NCBI GenBank assembly: GCA_031287585.1 | Contig: JAITST010000145.1 | Coordinates: 1-8,908, forward strand | DNA: 8,908 bases | Source: Planctomycetaceae bacterium | GTDB lineage: Bacteria; Planctomycetota; Planctomycetia; Pirellulales; Thermoguttaceae | Reading direction: 5' to 3' | Shown here: positions 1 to 6,555 of the stretch, piece after piece | Position numbering within the stretch: the first letter of the stretch is position 1 | Layout of the letters: each line of letters opens with the position of its first letter | Notes under the pieces: generated by a model | Seen by the model: only the letters and a program-made list of their open reading frames with translations | Database searches by the model: none | What the model was told of the DNA's origin: nothing | Program-made: the position numbers and the translations under genes

Positions 1-206
1 AAAGGTCGTAAATTTCGTTATTGGAATCGGATACCGTCGAAGCAAGCGATGATTGATGATTGAAGCGCGGGCGAGAATACACGAACTAACGAATGACAAT
101 GTTCCTAAAACGTCAAAGTTAACGTCCATTCAAGTTGCCTGAAGGGACGAGTTGGTATCAACTGGTGTACAAAACGCTTGGAGTGTACCAAATAAAAGGA
201 CTAACC

Positions 207-362
207 GTGAATGCTAAAAATGAGTACATCAATGGAATCTGGATGTGGGAAATCTGCAAGTCCGGTTTGAAGAGGGGCAAGGAATGCCTCGACTACTCGA
301 ATGGTGAATTATTGTATTTAATCGAAAATAAAATCCCCCATTTATTTTACACACCCTTTTAA
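207..362 (+). CDS. Doubtful small ORF, 51 residues, unknown function
   Basis: A GTG at 207 is preceded by AAAAGGA (194-200) at six bases' spacing, the best ribosome binding site in the left part of the window, and opens a 51-codon frame that stops at 360-362. The same frame can be extended upstream to a TTG at 135, but nothing supports that start. The predicted peptide begins MNAKNEYINGIWMWEICK and ends PHLFYTPF. It has no signal peptide, membrane segment or motif I recognise. It could be a small protein, the remnant of a larger gene, or chance; only the ribosome binding site argues for it. Confidence 0.22.
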   Translation: MNAKNEYINGIWMWEICKSGLKRGKECLDYSNGELLYLIENKIPHLFYTPF

Positions 363-392
363 CCACAAACATTCACGTCTTGGTAATTTATT

Positions 393-410
393 CCGATTTT
401 GCCGATTTTG
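393..410. repeat. Tandem 9-bp direct repeat CCGATTTTG x2
   Basis: Two identical copies of CCGATTTTG lie head to tail at 393-401 and 402-410. A partial echo, CGATTACG, follows at 421-428. The position upstream of the beta-barrel gene would suit a regulator binding site, but two copies are weak evidence and simple slippage explains them equally well. Confidence 0.4.
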
Positions 411-492
411 CTAATTATTTCGATTACGTAATGTCGATAGCGTTTGATGACAGGTTAAATTCGCCGGTTTACCAATTCACAAAATCCCCAAA

Positions 493-1728
493 ATGTCAAC
501 GATAATTCGTTTTACCCAGCTCATAATAATTTGCGTGACGTTTATCGCGGTTGGTTCGCCCGTGCTTTTTGCACAGATGAACGGCTCGTTGACGTTACGG
601 ACTAATGGTATCTTTTTGAGTATGCCGGAACAGAATTTGTTTGTACTCAATCGTTTGTCAACACACCAACCTAGCCGTTGGGAAAGTCTTGGTATGCGTT
701 ACGGCGGTGGTTTTAACGATATTTCCACCGAAAATATTCCAACTGAATTTATAAATCCCGCTACACAACTTCCGAACGTCAACGTTCCGCCGCTTCCGGC
801 GACGGACGTTAGTATTGAACAGTTAATCGAAGAGTTGGAACAGGAATCGCGGGAGTCACTCGTTCGCGGACAAGTCGGAAACTATCCGGGCAACAATTCA
901 CTCGCGCTCACAATTCTTCACAGCGACAACTCAACCGGTACAGACAAGAACTCCATTGGCTACGGAATTTCCGCAACCGGATTTATGCTCAGCGGCGACC
1001 TGATGCGTAGTATTTCGTCGCGAGTCGGACTTTTCGGCGGTTATTACTCATCGCTATTGAACCAGAAAAACGCAGGCAGCATTGACGCTAACGACTATCA
1101 GTTCGGAGGTTATTATCAGGAACAGATTAACGATACCGACTTACGTTGTTGGATAACTTACGCTCATCAAACGTTGGAGTCAAAACGCTACGACAACGCA
1201 AGCCGCTACGACGGTAGCACCGAAGGTGACTCGCTCTCGTTCGGCGGCGAGTTTAGCAAAACGTTTTCGCTCACCGCACGGATGTTTTTGAAACCGTATT
1301 TCGCGTGCGACCAGCATTACGGTTGGCAGTTTGGTTACGAAGAAAACGAATCACAAACGGGCGGTACGTCGGTTTACGGTGCGTTGAAATATGGACGGCT
1401 GCACATGGCTCAATCGTTTGTGCGAGTCGGTGCGAACGTGAAGTATGAATCATTTAATTGGCTAACGGCAGCGTTCGGGATTCAGTACGCTTACTTGTTC
1501 GCTGGTGAATCGAATCCTTATTCAACCGCAACACAAATCAGCACCCCCGCGAACAGTTGGCACGTCAAAGGCGCAGACGTAGGAAGCGACTTTCTAAACT
1601 TCACAAGTTCGTTGCAGTGTTCAGTAGGTAAAGCGCGTAACCGTTACGTTTACGGAAACTACGATGTACAAATGTCAATGAACAGAACGGTACAAGTTTT
1701 TTCGTTAGGTTACATCGAAAAATTTTAG
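493..1728 (+). CDS. Secreted autotransporter-like outer-membrane beta-barrel protein
   Basis: The 411-residue product starts with a signal peptide: Arg at residue 6, a hydrophobic core at about 9-22, and a likely cleavage near VLFA-Q (residues 24-28). Residues about 30-150 are a soluble section with a Pro/Asn-rich stretch (82-103) and an acidic helical patch (IEQLIEELEQESRESL, 108-123). From about 155 to the end the sequence alternates hydrophobic/aromatic with polar residues and repeats Gly-aromatic motifs (GLFGGYYS, FGGYYQ, FGGEF, SFVRVGANVKYE, FGIQYAYLF). It ends in a strand closing with Phe, the usual C-terminal signal for barrel insertion. This is the pattern of the autotransporter beta-domain family, here without a long passenger, so the barrel may be the working part. 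The ATG lacks a Shine-Dalgarno sequence but is placed correctly for the signal peptide. The next gene starts 25 bp downstream on the same strand. Substrate and role are unknown. Confidence 0.75.
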   Translation: MSTIIRFTQLIIICVTFIAVGSPVLFAQMNGSLTLRTNGIFLSMPEQNLFVLNRLSTHQPSRWESLGMRYGGGFNDISTENIPTEFINPATQLPNVNVPPLPATDVSIEQLIEELEQESRESLVRGQVGNYPGNNSLALTILHSDNSTGTDKNSIGYGISATGFMLSGDLMRSISSRVGLFGGYYSSLLNQKNAGSIDANDYQFGGYYQEQINDTDLRCWITYAHQTLESKRYDNASRYDGSTEGDSLSFGGEFSKTFSLTARMFLKPYFACDQHYGWQFGYEENESQTGGTSVYGALKYGRLHMAQSFVRVGANVKYESFNWLTAAFGIQYAYLFAGESNPYSTATQISTPANSWHVKGADVGSDFLNFTSSLQCSVGKARNRYVYGNYDVQMSMNRTVQVFSLGYIEKF

Positions 1729-1753
1729 TTTGATTTTGAAAGACTAAATCATT

Positions 1754-2599
1754 ATGAAACACAGAATACATTCAAGCCGTGTCTTGTTGACCGGTGCGTC
1801 GTCGGGAATTGGTAACGCACTTGCACGTCTTTTGGCTGCGAAAGGTGCGGACATTGTTGTCACCGCGCGCCGTGAAAAATTACTGGATGAGTTAATTGCT
1901 GGTGTCCACCGCGATAATCCCGAGTACGGTAACGGCAGCCGTAAAATCGTTTCGATAGCAGGCGACATCTGCGACAGTGAAGTGCGAAAACGTTGTATAA
2001 CAGTTGCGCAGGAACAACTGGGCGGTGTTGACATTCTAATCAACAACGCTGGTGTAGGCGCGACCGCACTCGCGATGGAAACACCAGACGAAATTTTCCG
2101 GCGGATGATGGAAGTAAACTATTTCTCGCTGATTCAGATGACACAAGCGGCGTTTCCGTTGCTGCAAGAATCAGCATCGAACAAGGAACGTCAGAACGAC
2201 GGCATTTGTCCGATTGTAATCAACATTGGTTCGATAGTTGGTTTACGCGGTGTTCCGCATTATTCGGCGTATGGAGCGTCGAAGTTTGCGGTGACGTGTT
2301 TTAGTGATGTGTTACGGGCGGAGTTTGCGGCAAAAAAAATTGATGTCCTTCACGTAAGCCCCGGAACAACACAGACAGAGTTTTTCGATTCATTGTTGAT
2401 GTCTGGCAGCGTACCGGATTTCCCGATACATCCAAAGGTAACGGCAGAATACGTAGCGAAAAAAATAATCCGAGCAATCGAACGCGGTAAACACAGAATA
2501 ATCCCGTACATACCTGCGGTAGTTCTTGCTCTGATACAAAGGTTCTCGCCGCGGCTAACGGATACAATAATGGAGCGGTACGTGCAAAAACATCAGTAG
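1754..2599 (+). CDS. Short-chain dehydrogenase/reductase (classical SDR)
   Basis: This 281-residue protein has the landmarks of a classical Rossmann-fold SDR. They are the dinucleotide motif TGASSGIG (13-20), basic residues ARR (38-40) after the second strand that usually favour NADP(H), an acidic turn GDI (70-72), NNAG (97-100), helix Asn122, catalytic Ser160 in NIGS, and the YxxxK pair Tyr173/Lys177 in YGASK, followed by PG (203-204). It should reduce a carbonyl or oxidise an alcohol with NAD(P); the substrate cannot be read from sequence. The C-terminal section (about 228-281) has a short hydrophobic segment (IPAVVLALI, 253-261), as in SDRs that associate loosely with membranes. It follows the barrel gene after 25 bp and may share its transcript. 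It converges on the tRNA gene downstream. No clear Shine-Dalgarno sequence precedes the ATG. Confidence 0.92.
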   Translation: MKHRIHSSRVLLTGASSGIGNALARLLAAKGADIVVTARREKLLDELIAGVHRDNPEYGNGSRKIVSIAGDICDSEVRKRCITVAQEQLGGVDILINNAGVGATALAMETPDEIFRRMMEVNYFSLIQMTQAAFPLLQESASNKERQNDGICPIVINIGSIVGLRGVPHYSAYGASKFAVTCFSDVLRAEFAAKKIDVLHVSPGTTQTEFFDSLLMSGSVPDFPIHPKVTAEYVAKKIIRAIERGKHRIIPYIPAVVLALIQRFSPRLTDTIMERYVQKHQ

Positions 2600-2622
2600 A
2601 AAAAAAGTTGGTAGGGAAAAAG

Positions 2623-2696
2623 TCGGGGCGACAGGATTTGAACCTGCGGCTTCCTGCTCCCAAAGCAGGCGCGCTACCAGGCTGCGCCACGCCCCG
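2623..2696 (-). tRNA. tRNA-Pro (anticodon UGG)
   Basis: Read on the minus strand, these 74 bases fold as a tRNA. The acceptor stem pairs CGGGGCG with CGCCCCG, with discriminator A at 2623. The D-arm contains AGCCTGGTAGCGC, the anticodon stem CCTGC/GCAGG encloses TTTGGGA, and the T-arm contains GGTTCGAATCC. The anticodon TGG is at 2660-2662, giving proline. The 3' CCA is not encoded (the next bases read CTT), so it must be added by the CCA-adding enzyme. The gene has its own promoter candidate just upstream. T-runs follow the 3' end on the minus strand (about 2601-2620) and may help end transcription, but no stem precedes them. Confidence 0.97.
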
Positions 2697-2714
2697 TCAA
2701 AAAACAGAGACACC

Positions 2715-2720
2715 ATTATA
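2715..2720 (-). promoter_or_regulatory. -10 box of the tRNA-Pro promoter
   Basis: A perfect TATAAT on the minus strand ends 18 bp before the tRNA 5' end, so transcription should start about 12 bp upstream of the mature tRNA. The best -35 candidate is TTTACT at 2736-2741 with a short 15-bp spacer, which is a weak match. The call rests mainly on the -10 box and its position. Confidence 0.55.
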
Positions 2721-2827
2721 CAGGACAACCCAATAAGTAAAACGGGGGGCTACCCACTTTTTGAAAATTTCGGGCGCACAAAATTATTTTCACAACGCGG
2801 CGTGACGGCAAACAAATATGAACGTAC

Positions 2828-3733
2828 TCACTTCAACATATCAGCGGAATTTTTGGCACGGATAAATGTAGAAAACGAAGACCAAAAACCGTGTTCTCTA
2901 CCCAATACCCGGCTTGCGTTGAGTTGTAACAGTTTGCCGCGGATTTCCGGCGTGATTGCGTTTCGCGGAACTCCGACGTAGCCGAGTGCTTCGCGTCTGG
3001 GTCCTATCAACCCGTACATTAGCGGGTAGAAATGTAATGTCGAGTCGTTCGGGTTATAGTGAACTGTCACTTTATCCGAGGCGGTAAACACGTTTCCAAA
3101 CTTACTCTTTGGCAATACCCAAACCGCATCGAATGCCGGTGCTAGTAACGCAACATTTATTCTCGGCGGTTTTTTACCGCTTGTTGTTGGTTCGTTTGTT
3201 GAAAGTTCTTGGACGGCACTACAAACTACTCTCGCACCAAAACTGAATCCGACCAGCGTGACTTTTTGCTCGCTCGGCAACTCGCGTATGAATGCCGCAA
3301 GGACTTTTCCCTGCTCGTCAGAACGCGCTGCTTTAATTAATGCGTCTATGCGAATGCGCTGATTTTCACGTTCCGAACGCCAACTCCAGAATAACGATGT
3401 ATACCTATCGTTGTTAATACGGGAAAATTTCCTCGCGTATTGCAGACAATCAGATTTGGACATCCAGTTTCCGGGAACGACTACCACGAGCGTCTTCTCG
3501 TTGGTGATTCCGATACCGTCGAGTGACACTTTTTCAATTGTTTTGCCGCCGACTTTCCTATAATCTATCTTCGTCAGGTCTGGTTCGGAAGACAAAATCC
3601 CACGCGTATCCGCGAAAAACACGTCCGCCGCAAATGTTTCCACAGCCGTTACAATCAGTACAAACGGTAGAATTAAAGTTACAAGCAGTGTTGTCAGTTT
3701 GATACGCAAATTTTGAAAAGTTGTTGTAATCAT
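2828..3733 (-). CDS. Secreted alpha/beta-hydrolase-fold protein
   Basis: The product is 301 residues from the ATG at 3731-3733. A signal peptide (Arg10, Lys12, hydrophobic core about 13-32) ends in an AxA-like site at ETFA-ADVFF (residues 33-40), so it is exported. The mature part resembles alpha/beta hydrolases of the DUF900/esterase type. A strand leads into VVVVPGNW (about 83-90) and the nucleophile elbow is GFSFG with Ser164. Plausible acid and base residues are Asp230 (NPND) and His281 (REHGFW). The open frame continues upstream to 3871, but I chose this start because GAGG lies six bases before it and a TATAAT box at 3798-3803 sits inside the longer frame, so the extra codons would not be transcribed from that promoter. 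Substrate is unknown; esterase or lipase-like activity is a family-based guess. Confidence 0.78.
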   Translation of the reverse strand: MITTTFQNLRIKLTTLLVTLILPFVLIVTAVETFAADVFFADTRGILSSEPDLTKIDYRKVGGKTIEKVSLDGIGITNEKTLVVVVPGNWMSKSDCLQYARKFSRINNDRYTSLFWSWRSERENQRIRIDALIKAARSDEQGKVLAAFIRELPSEQKVTLVGFSFGARVVCSAVQELSTNEPTTSGKKPPRINVALLAPAFDAVWVLPKSKFGNVFTASDKVTVHYNPNDSTLHFYPLMYGLIGPRREALGYVGVPRNAITPEIRGKLLQLNASRVLGREHGFWSSFSTFIRAKNSADMLK

Positions 3734-3797
3734 TTTAATCCTCATAATGTTGTGTATTTTTTGGATTTTAACTAACCAAATCAATCCGCATTCTTTT

Positions 3798-3803
3798 ATT
3801 ATA
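3798..3803 (-). promoter_or_regulatory. -10 box for the hydrolase gene
   Basis: A perfect TATAAT on the minus strand lies 64 bp upstream of the hydrolase start codon, predicting a leader of roughly 58 nt. No good -35 hexamer is seen at 16-18 bp, so the promoter may depend on an activator or the -35 may be degenerate. Confidence 0.45.
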
Positions 3804-3888
3804 GAACAAATTTTCAGTTTTGCGTAGTCACGGGGAAAATTTTTTCGCAAACGATGAATTGTTTTACACAATCAAACACCTGCGTATC

Positions 3889-3916
3889 TTGCAACTTGCC
3901 AAAATATGTGTAGAAT
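3889..3916 (+). promoter_or_regulatory. Candidate sigma70-type promoter for the aldo/keto reductase
   Basis: TTGCAA (3889-3894) and TAGAAT (3911-3916) are separated by 16 bp; they match consensus at 4/6 and 5/6 positions. The predicted start near 3923 leaves a leader of about 65 nt before the ATG at 3987. It lies in the divergent gap shared with the hydrolase gene. Confidence 0.4.
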
Positions 3917-3986
3917 GTTTCGGTTGTTGTAATTGGCTTTTGTTGCCGTTTACTTTTTTGCTTTTCATAACCAACATAAAACAACT

Positions 3987-5105
3987 ATGCAATACCGTTC
4001 ATTTACCAAAGACAATCTTCAAGTTTCCGCACTCGGCTTTGGCTGTATGCGTTTTCCGTGTCTCACGTCCGGCAAACCCGACCGGCGGGAATCAGTTCGT
4101 ATGATTCATTATGCAATCGAAAACGGTGTCAACTATTTCGACACCGCATATCCGTATCACGACGGCATTAGTGAAGAAATCGTTGGTAAGGCGTTGGCTG
4201 GCAAGCGCCGTGAGAAAGTTTTGCTTGCTACAAAATTTCCCACTTGGGAAGCGACATCACAGAATAAACTCGACAAGATTCTCAACGAGCAACTCACCAA
4301 ACTACAAACCGACCACGTCGATATGTATATGTTGCACTGTCTCCAAAAATCTCTGATGCCAAACGTTGAAAAGTACAACCTAATCGGTTGGCTTGAAAAA
4401 AAACGGAAACAAGGCAAAATCCGTTACATCGGTTTCTCGTTCCACGACGAACTTTCGCTGTTCAAAGAAATCGTCGATATGTACAAATGGGACTTTTGCC
4501 AGATACAATATAATTACGTCGGTGAAGAAGTTCAGGCGGGAACGGCGGGTTTACAGTATGCAGCTTCACACGGTCTTTCGGTGATAATTATGGAGCCGTT
4601 GCTCGGCGGTGCATTGGCAAAACCGAACGGAAAGTTGACTGACATCTGGGCGAAAAGCAAATATAATCCGGTTGACCTTGCGTTACGTTGGCTCTGGAAC
4701 AAACCGGAAGTAGGGATTGTTTTGAGCGGAATGTCGTCAATGGAGCAGGTCGCGGACAACATCGCTTACGCCGACAAAGCGAAAGTAAATTCGCTGACAA
4801 AGACAGAACAAGCGTTCATCGCGAAAGCACAAAACACATATCAAAAAATGATGCCGGTACGTTGTACGAAGTGTAAGTATTGTATCCCGTGTCCGTTCGG
4901 AGTTGATATACCGACAAACTTCGCACTCTACAACGATGCGGTAGCCGCGCCAGCAGCCAAGACGCTCGGTCATAATCTCTACGTGATGATGTCAACCGAA
5001 TCGCGAGCGAATAACTGCAAAGTGTGCGGGGCGTGCGAGAAAAAATGTCCGCAACATTTACCGATAAGCAAACGGCTTAAAGATGCGGCGAAGTTGTTAG
5101 GATAG
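3987..5105 (+). CDS. Aldo/keto reductase with C-terminal 2x[4Fe-4S] ferredoxin domain
   Basis: The 372-residue protein starts at the ATG at 3987 (MQYRSF); the frame is open further upstream to a TTG at 3933, but those codons look non-coding. Residues 1-280 form an aldo/keto-reductase TIM barrel with a complete catalytic tetrad: Asp52 and Tyr55 (YFDTAYPY), Lys83 (LATKFP) and His117 (MYMLHC). The C-terminal part carries two cysteine clusters, CTKCKYCIPCP (Cys293, 296, 299, 302) and CKVCGACEKKCP (Cys344, 347, 350, 354), which should bind two [4Fe-4S] clusters. This is the predicted-oxidoreductase AKR family of COG1453 type, common in anaerobes; its substrates are poorly known. The fusion suggests electrons pass between iron-sulphur clusters and the barrel site instead of, or besides, NADPH. 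No signal peptide, so cytoplasmic. Confidence 0.92.
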   Translation: MQYRSFTKDNLQVSALGFGCMRFPCLTSGKPDRRESVRMIHYAIENGVNYFDTAYPYHDGISEEIVGKALAGKRREKVLLATKFPTWEATSQNKLDKILNEQLTKLQTDHVDMYMLHCLQKSLMPNVEKYNLIGWLEKKRKQGKIRYIGFSFHDELSLFKEIVDMYKWDFCQIQYNYVGEEVQAGTAGLQYAASHGLSVIIMEPLLGGALAKPNGKLTDIWAKSKYNPVDLALRWLWNKPEVGIVLSGMSSMEQVADNIAYADKAKVNSLTKTEQAFIAKAQNTYQKMMPVRCTKCKYCIPCPFGVDIPTNFALYNDAVAAPAAKTLGHNLYVMMSTESRANNCKVCGACEKKCPQHLPISKRLKDAAKLLG

Positions 5106-5107
5106 TT

Positions 5108-5119
5108 CCCGTTCACGGG
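5108..5119 (+). terminator. Weak hairpin after the aldo/keto reductase gene
   Basis: CCCG-TTCA-CGGG forms a 4-bp GC stem with a 4-base loop starting two bases after the stop codon. No T-run follows, so it is at best a processing or Rho-type end and may be chance. Confidence 0.2.
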
Positions 5120-5182
5120 CTGACAATCTAACAACAAAAAACGCAGAGAGAGTAGTAGTCCAGCAAGGACAAAACTTTATTA

Positions 5183-5204
5183 GCCGTAGTTTTTTGCCTA
5201 CGGC
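5183..5204 (+). promoter_or_regulatory. Leader hairpin upstream of the HtrA-type protease gene
   Basis: GCCGTAG (5183-5189) pairs perfectly with CTACGGC (5198-5204) around an 8-base loop TTTTTTGC. The 3' arm ends 25 bp before the protease ATG. Without a T-run on the plus strand it is not a standard terminator for the upstream gene. It could be a 5' UTR structure affecting translation of the protease, or a binding site; the sequence alone does not decide. Confidence 0.35.
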
Positions 5205-5229
5205 GGATAGTTACAAAACGATTATCACA

Positions 5230-6288
5230 ATGTCATTCCCCAAATTTTACGTTATCACATTATTCATATCGCTCTGTCAAGCATTATCGGCACAAGTGGA
5301 GATAAACGCGCAATCACAGTTGCGAGTTGCTTGCGAACGTGCTTTGCCATCCGTTGTCACTATCGAAACGCGGATTCAGTCGCCGTCAGAACGTACTTCT
5401 CAACGGAAACGCATTATTAGCGAGACCGGTATCGGGTTCGCTTTGATGTGCGGAAAACAAACGGCGATTGTTACCAATTATCACGTTGTCGCAAACGTAC
5501 CGTTAAACTCAATTTTGTTGACGTTACACGATTTGCAGTTCACGCGACCAACAAAAATTATCGCGAGTGAAGAGTTCGATGTCGCGGTATTGCTAACCGA
5601 TACCGAGTTAATTCCGGTTACAATCGGCGACAGCGATACTGTCGAAGTTACCGACGCGGTTTTGTCGATTGGAAATCCGTTTGGGTTGCGTGAGTCGGTG
5701 TCGGCGGGGATTATCAGTGCGAAGAATCGGTTGAGTTTGCCGAGCGGAAATCAGAAGTTGCCGCTACAAGGTTTCTTCCAAACAGACGCACAAATAAATC
5801 CGGGCAACAGCGGCGGTCCGCTTCTGACAACCGACGGGAAGGTTATCGGGATGGTAACAGCAATCGCGTCTGCTGGCGGACAAAACGAGGGCATTGCGTT
5901 CGCTATTCCGATAAACAGCATCGTGAAGATAGCGACGCAACTGCTTGAAAACGGTTTCGTTGTCCGCCCGCAAATCGGACTGGAATTGGACACGGACTTC
6001 GACCTTGAAGCCCGCATAAAAGCCGGTTTTCGCCGTATTGTAGGTACGCGGGTAAAGAACGTGGTACCAAACGGAGCGGCATACGCGGCAGGAATGTTAT
6101 CCGGCGACATCATAACCCACGTTGGTAAAACTGAAGTATTAAGTGACGAACATTTCATCCAACTGGTAGCACGTTCGGCGGTAGGCAGCAAACTGGATAT
6201 TGAAATAATCCGCAAAGGTCAGATGTTACGATGTCAACCAACCGTATCGTCGATAAACGTGCAAGGAAAAGTAACGTTGCCGGAGTGA
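5230..6288 (+). CDS. Secreted HtrA/DegP-like serine protease with one PDZ domain
   Basis: The 352-residue product begins with a signal peptide (Lys5, hydrophobic core 7-15) and a likely cleavage at ALSA-Q (residues 18-22), so it acts in the periplasm or outside. A trypsin-like domain (about 27-240) has the full triad: His85 in TNYHVVA, Asp117 in FDVAVLL, Ser194 in PGNSGGPL. The glycine-rich IGNPFGL segment typical of HtrA proteins is at 147-153. One PDZ domain follows (about 245-335; VPNGAAYAAGMLSGDII, then a KLDIEIIRKG strand). DegP has two PDZ domains; this layout is closer to DegS or the many short planctomycete proteases, though here the N-terminus looks cleaved, not anchored. The expected role is degradation or sensing of misfolded envelope proteins. 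I chose ATG 5230 over a TTG at 5194 because it places the signal peptide correctly and the TTG lies within a hairpin. Confidence 0.9.
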   Translation: MSFPKFYVITLFISLCQALSAQVEINAQSQLRVACERALPSVVTIETRIQSPSERTSQRKRIISETGIGFALMCGKQTAIVTNYHVVANVPLNSILLTLHDLQFTRPTKIIASEEFDVAVLLTDTELIPVTIGDSDTVEVTDAVLSIGNPFGLRESVSAGIISAKNRLSLPSGNQKLPLQGFFQTDAQINPGNSGGPLLTTDGKVIGMVTAIASAGGQNEGIAFAIPINSIVKIATQLLENGFVVRPQIGLELDTDFDLEARIKAGFRRIVGTRVKNVVPNGAAYAAGMLSGDIITHVGKTEVLSDEHFIQLVARSAVGSKLDIEIIRKGQMLRCQPTVSSINVQGKVTLPE

Positions 6289-6364
6289 ACGGTTAGTAAA
6301 AGAGAGAATTAGATTACTTCACTTATCGCAAGGCGAACGGAATATAAGTTTCGCAAATTCTCAC

Positions 6365-6390
6365 CCGCTCAATAGATTAAGCGGAATTTT
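6365..6390 (+). terminator. Possible weak Rho-independent terminator after the protease gene
   Basis: CCGCT (6365-6369) pairs with AGCGG (6380-6384) around a 10-base loop and is followed by AATTTT. The stem is short and the T-run is only four, so this is a weak candidate. It lies 77 bp past the stop codon and just before the cyclase promoter, which is where a boundary would be expected. Confidence 0.35.
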
Positions 6391-6410
6391 CAGAAGTTGC
6401 CTGCCGTCAA

Positions 6411-6438
6411 TTGACAAATTGCGTATATCTGGGATAAT
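6411..6438 (+). promoter_or_regulatory. Strong sigma70-type promoter for the diguanylate cyclase gene
   Basis: TTGACA (6411-6416, perfect consensus) and GATAAT (6433-6438, 5/6) are 16 bp apart. The predicted start near 6445 lies just before the long hairpin at 6451-6510 and gives a leader of about 110 nt before the GTG start. It is the best promoter match in the window. Confidence 0.65.
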
Positions 6439-6450
6439 TGTTGATTACTT

Positions 6451-6510
6451 GATGAGGGGCGTAGAATTTTCAACTCGTGTACGGTTTGAAAATTTACGCA
6501 CCGCGTCATT
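6451..6510 (+). promoter_or_regulatory. Long imperfect hairpin in the leader of the cyclase gene
   Basis: GCGTA-g-AATTTTCAA (6459-6473) pairs with TTGAAAATTTACGC (6486-6499): 14 base pairs with one bulged G (6464) and a 12-base loop. The structure can be extended outward by two G-C pairs (6457-6458 with 6501-6502, A6500 bulged) and, past a small internal loop, by A-T, G-C, T-A, A-T and a G-T pair (6451-6455 with 6506-6510). It starts a few bases after the predicted transcription start and ends 45 bp before the GTG. No T-run follows, so it is not an intrinsic terminator. It could be an RNA control element or stability hairpin, or at the DNA level an operator. Confidence 0.5.
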
Positions 6511-6555
6511 CATAACTTTGTTAATTTTTTTCGTTATAACATAGAGGATACTTGC

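Larger units (their letters stand above)
1..492. other. Left-end region with no confident gene
   Basis: This stretch has no gene I can identify. Frame 1 is open from base 1 to a TGA at 61-63 (20 codons ending SKQAMIDD) and frame 2 is open to a TGA at 50-52, so either could be the tail of a gene entering from the left; I cannot tell which. A small candidate ORF lies at 207-362 and is listed separately. A 9-bp unit, CCGATTTTG, is repeated in direct tandem at 393-410, about 85 bp before the next gene. Base composition is AT-rich from about 310 to 440, as expected for a promoter region, but no convincing -35/-10 pair is visible. Confidence 0.5.

Noticed and set aside
393..410. CRISPR or iteron array
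   Set aside because: Only two 9-bp units in direct contact, with no spacers and no further copies.
2301..2690. 129-codon minus-strand ORF starting MAQPGSAPALGAGSRRFKSC
   Set aside because: Its N-terminus is the translation of the tRNA-Pro gene, a well-known annotation artefact, and the rest is antisense to the short-chain dehydrogenase.
2623..2696. tRNA-Pro as the attachment site of an integrated element
   Set aside because: No integrase gene and no repeated copy of the tRNA 3' end is present in the window.
5751..6215. 154-codon minus-strand ORF inside the protease gene
   Set aside because: Antisense shadow of a gene with a complete catalytic triad and PDZ domain; no start signal or family resemblance.
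6451..6510. Known cyclic di-GMP riboswitch in the cyclase leader
   Set aside because: The conserved loop and junction bases I recall for the GEMM class are not present; the segment is a single long hairpin, so I keep it only as an unnamed structure.
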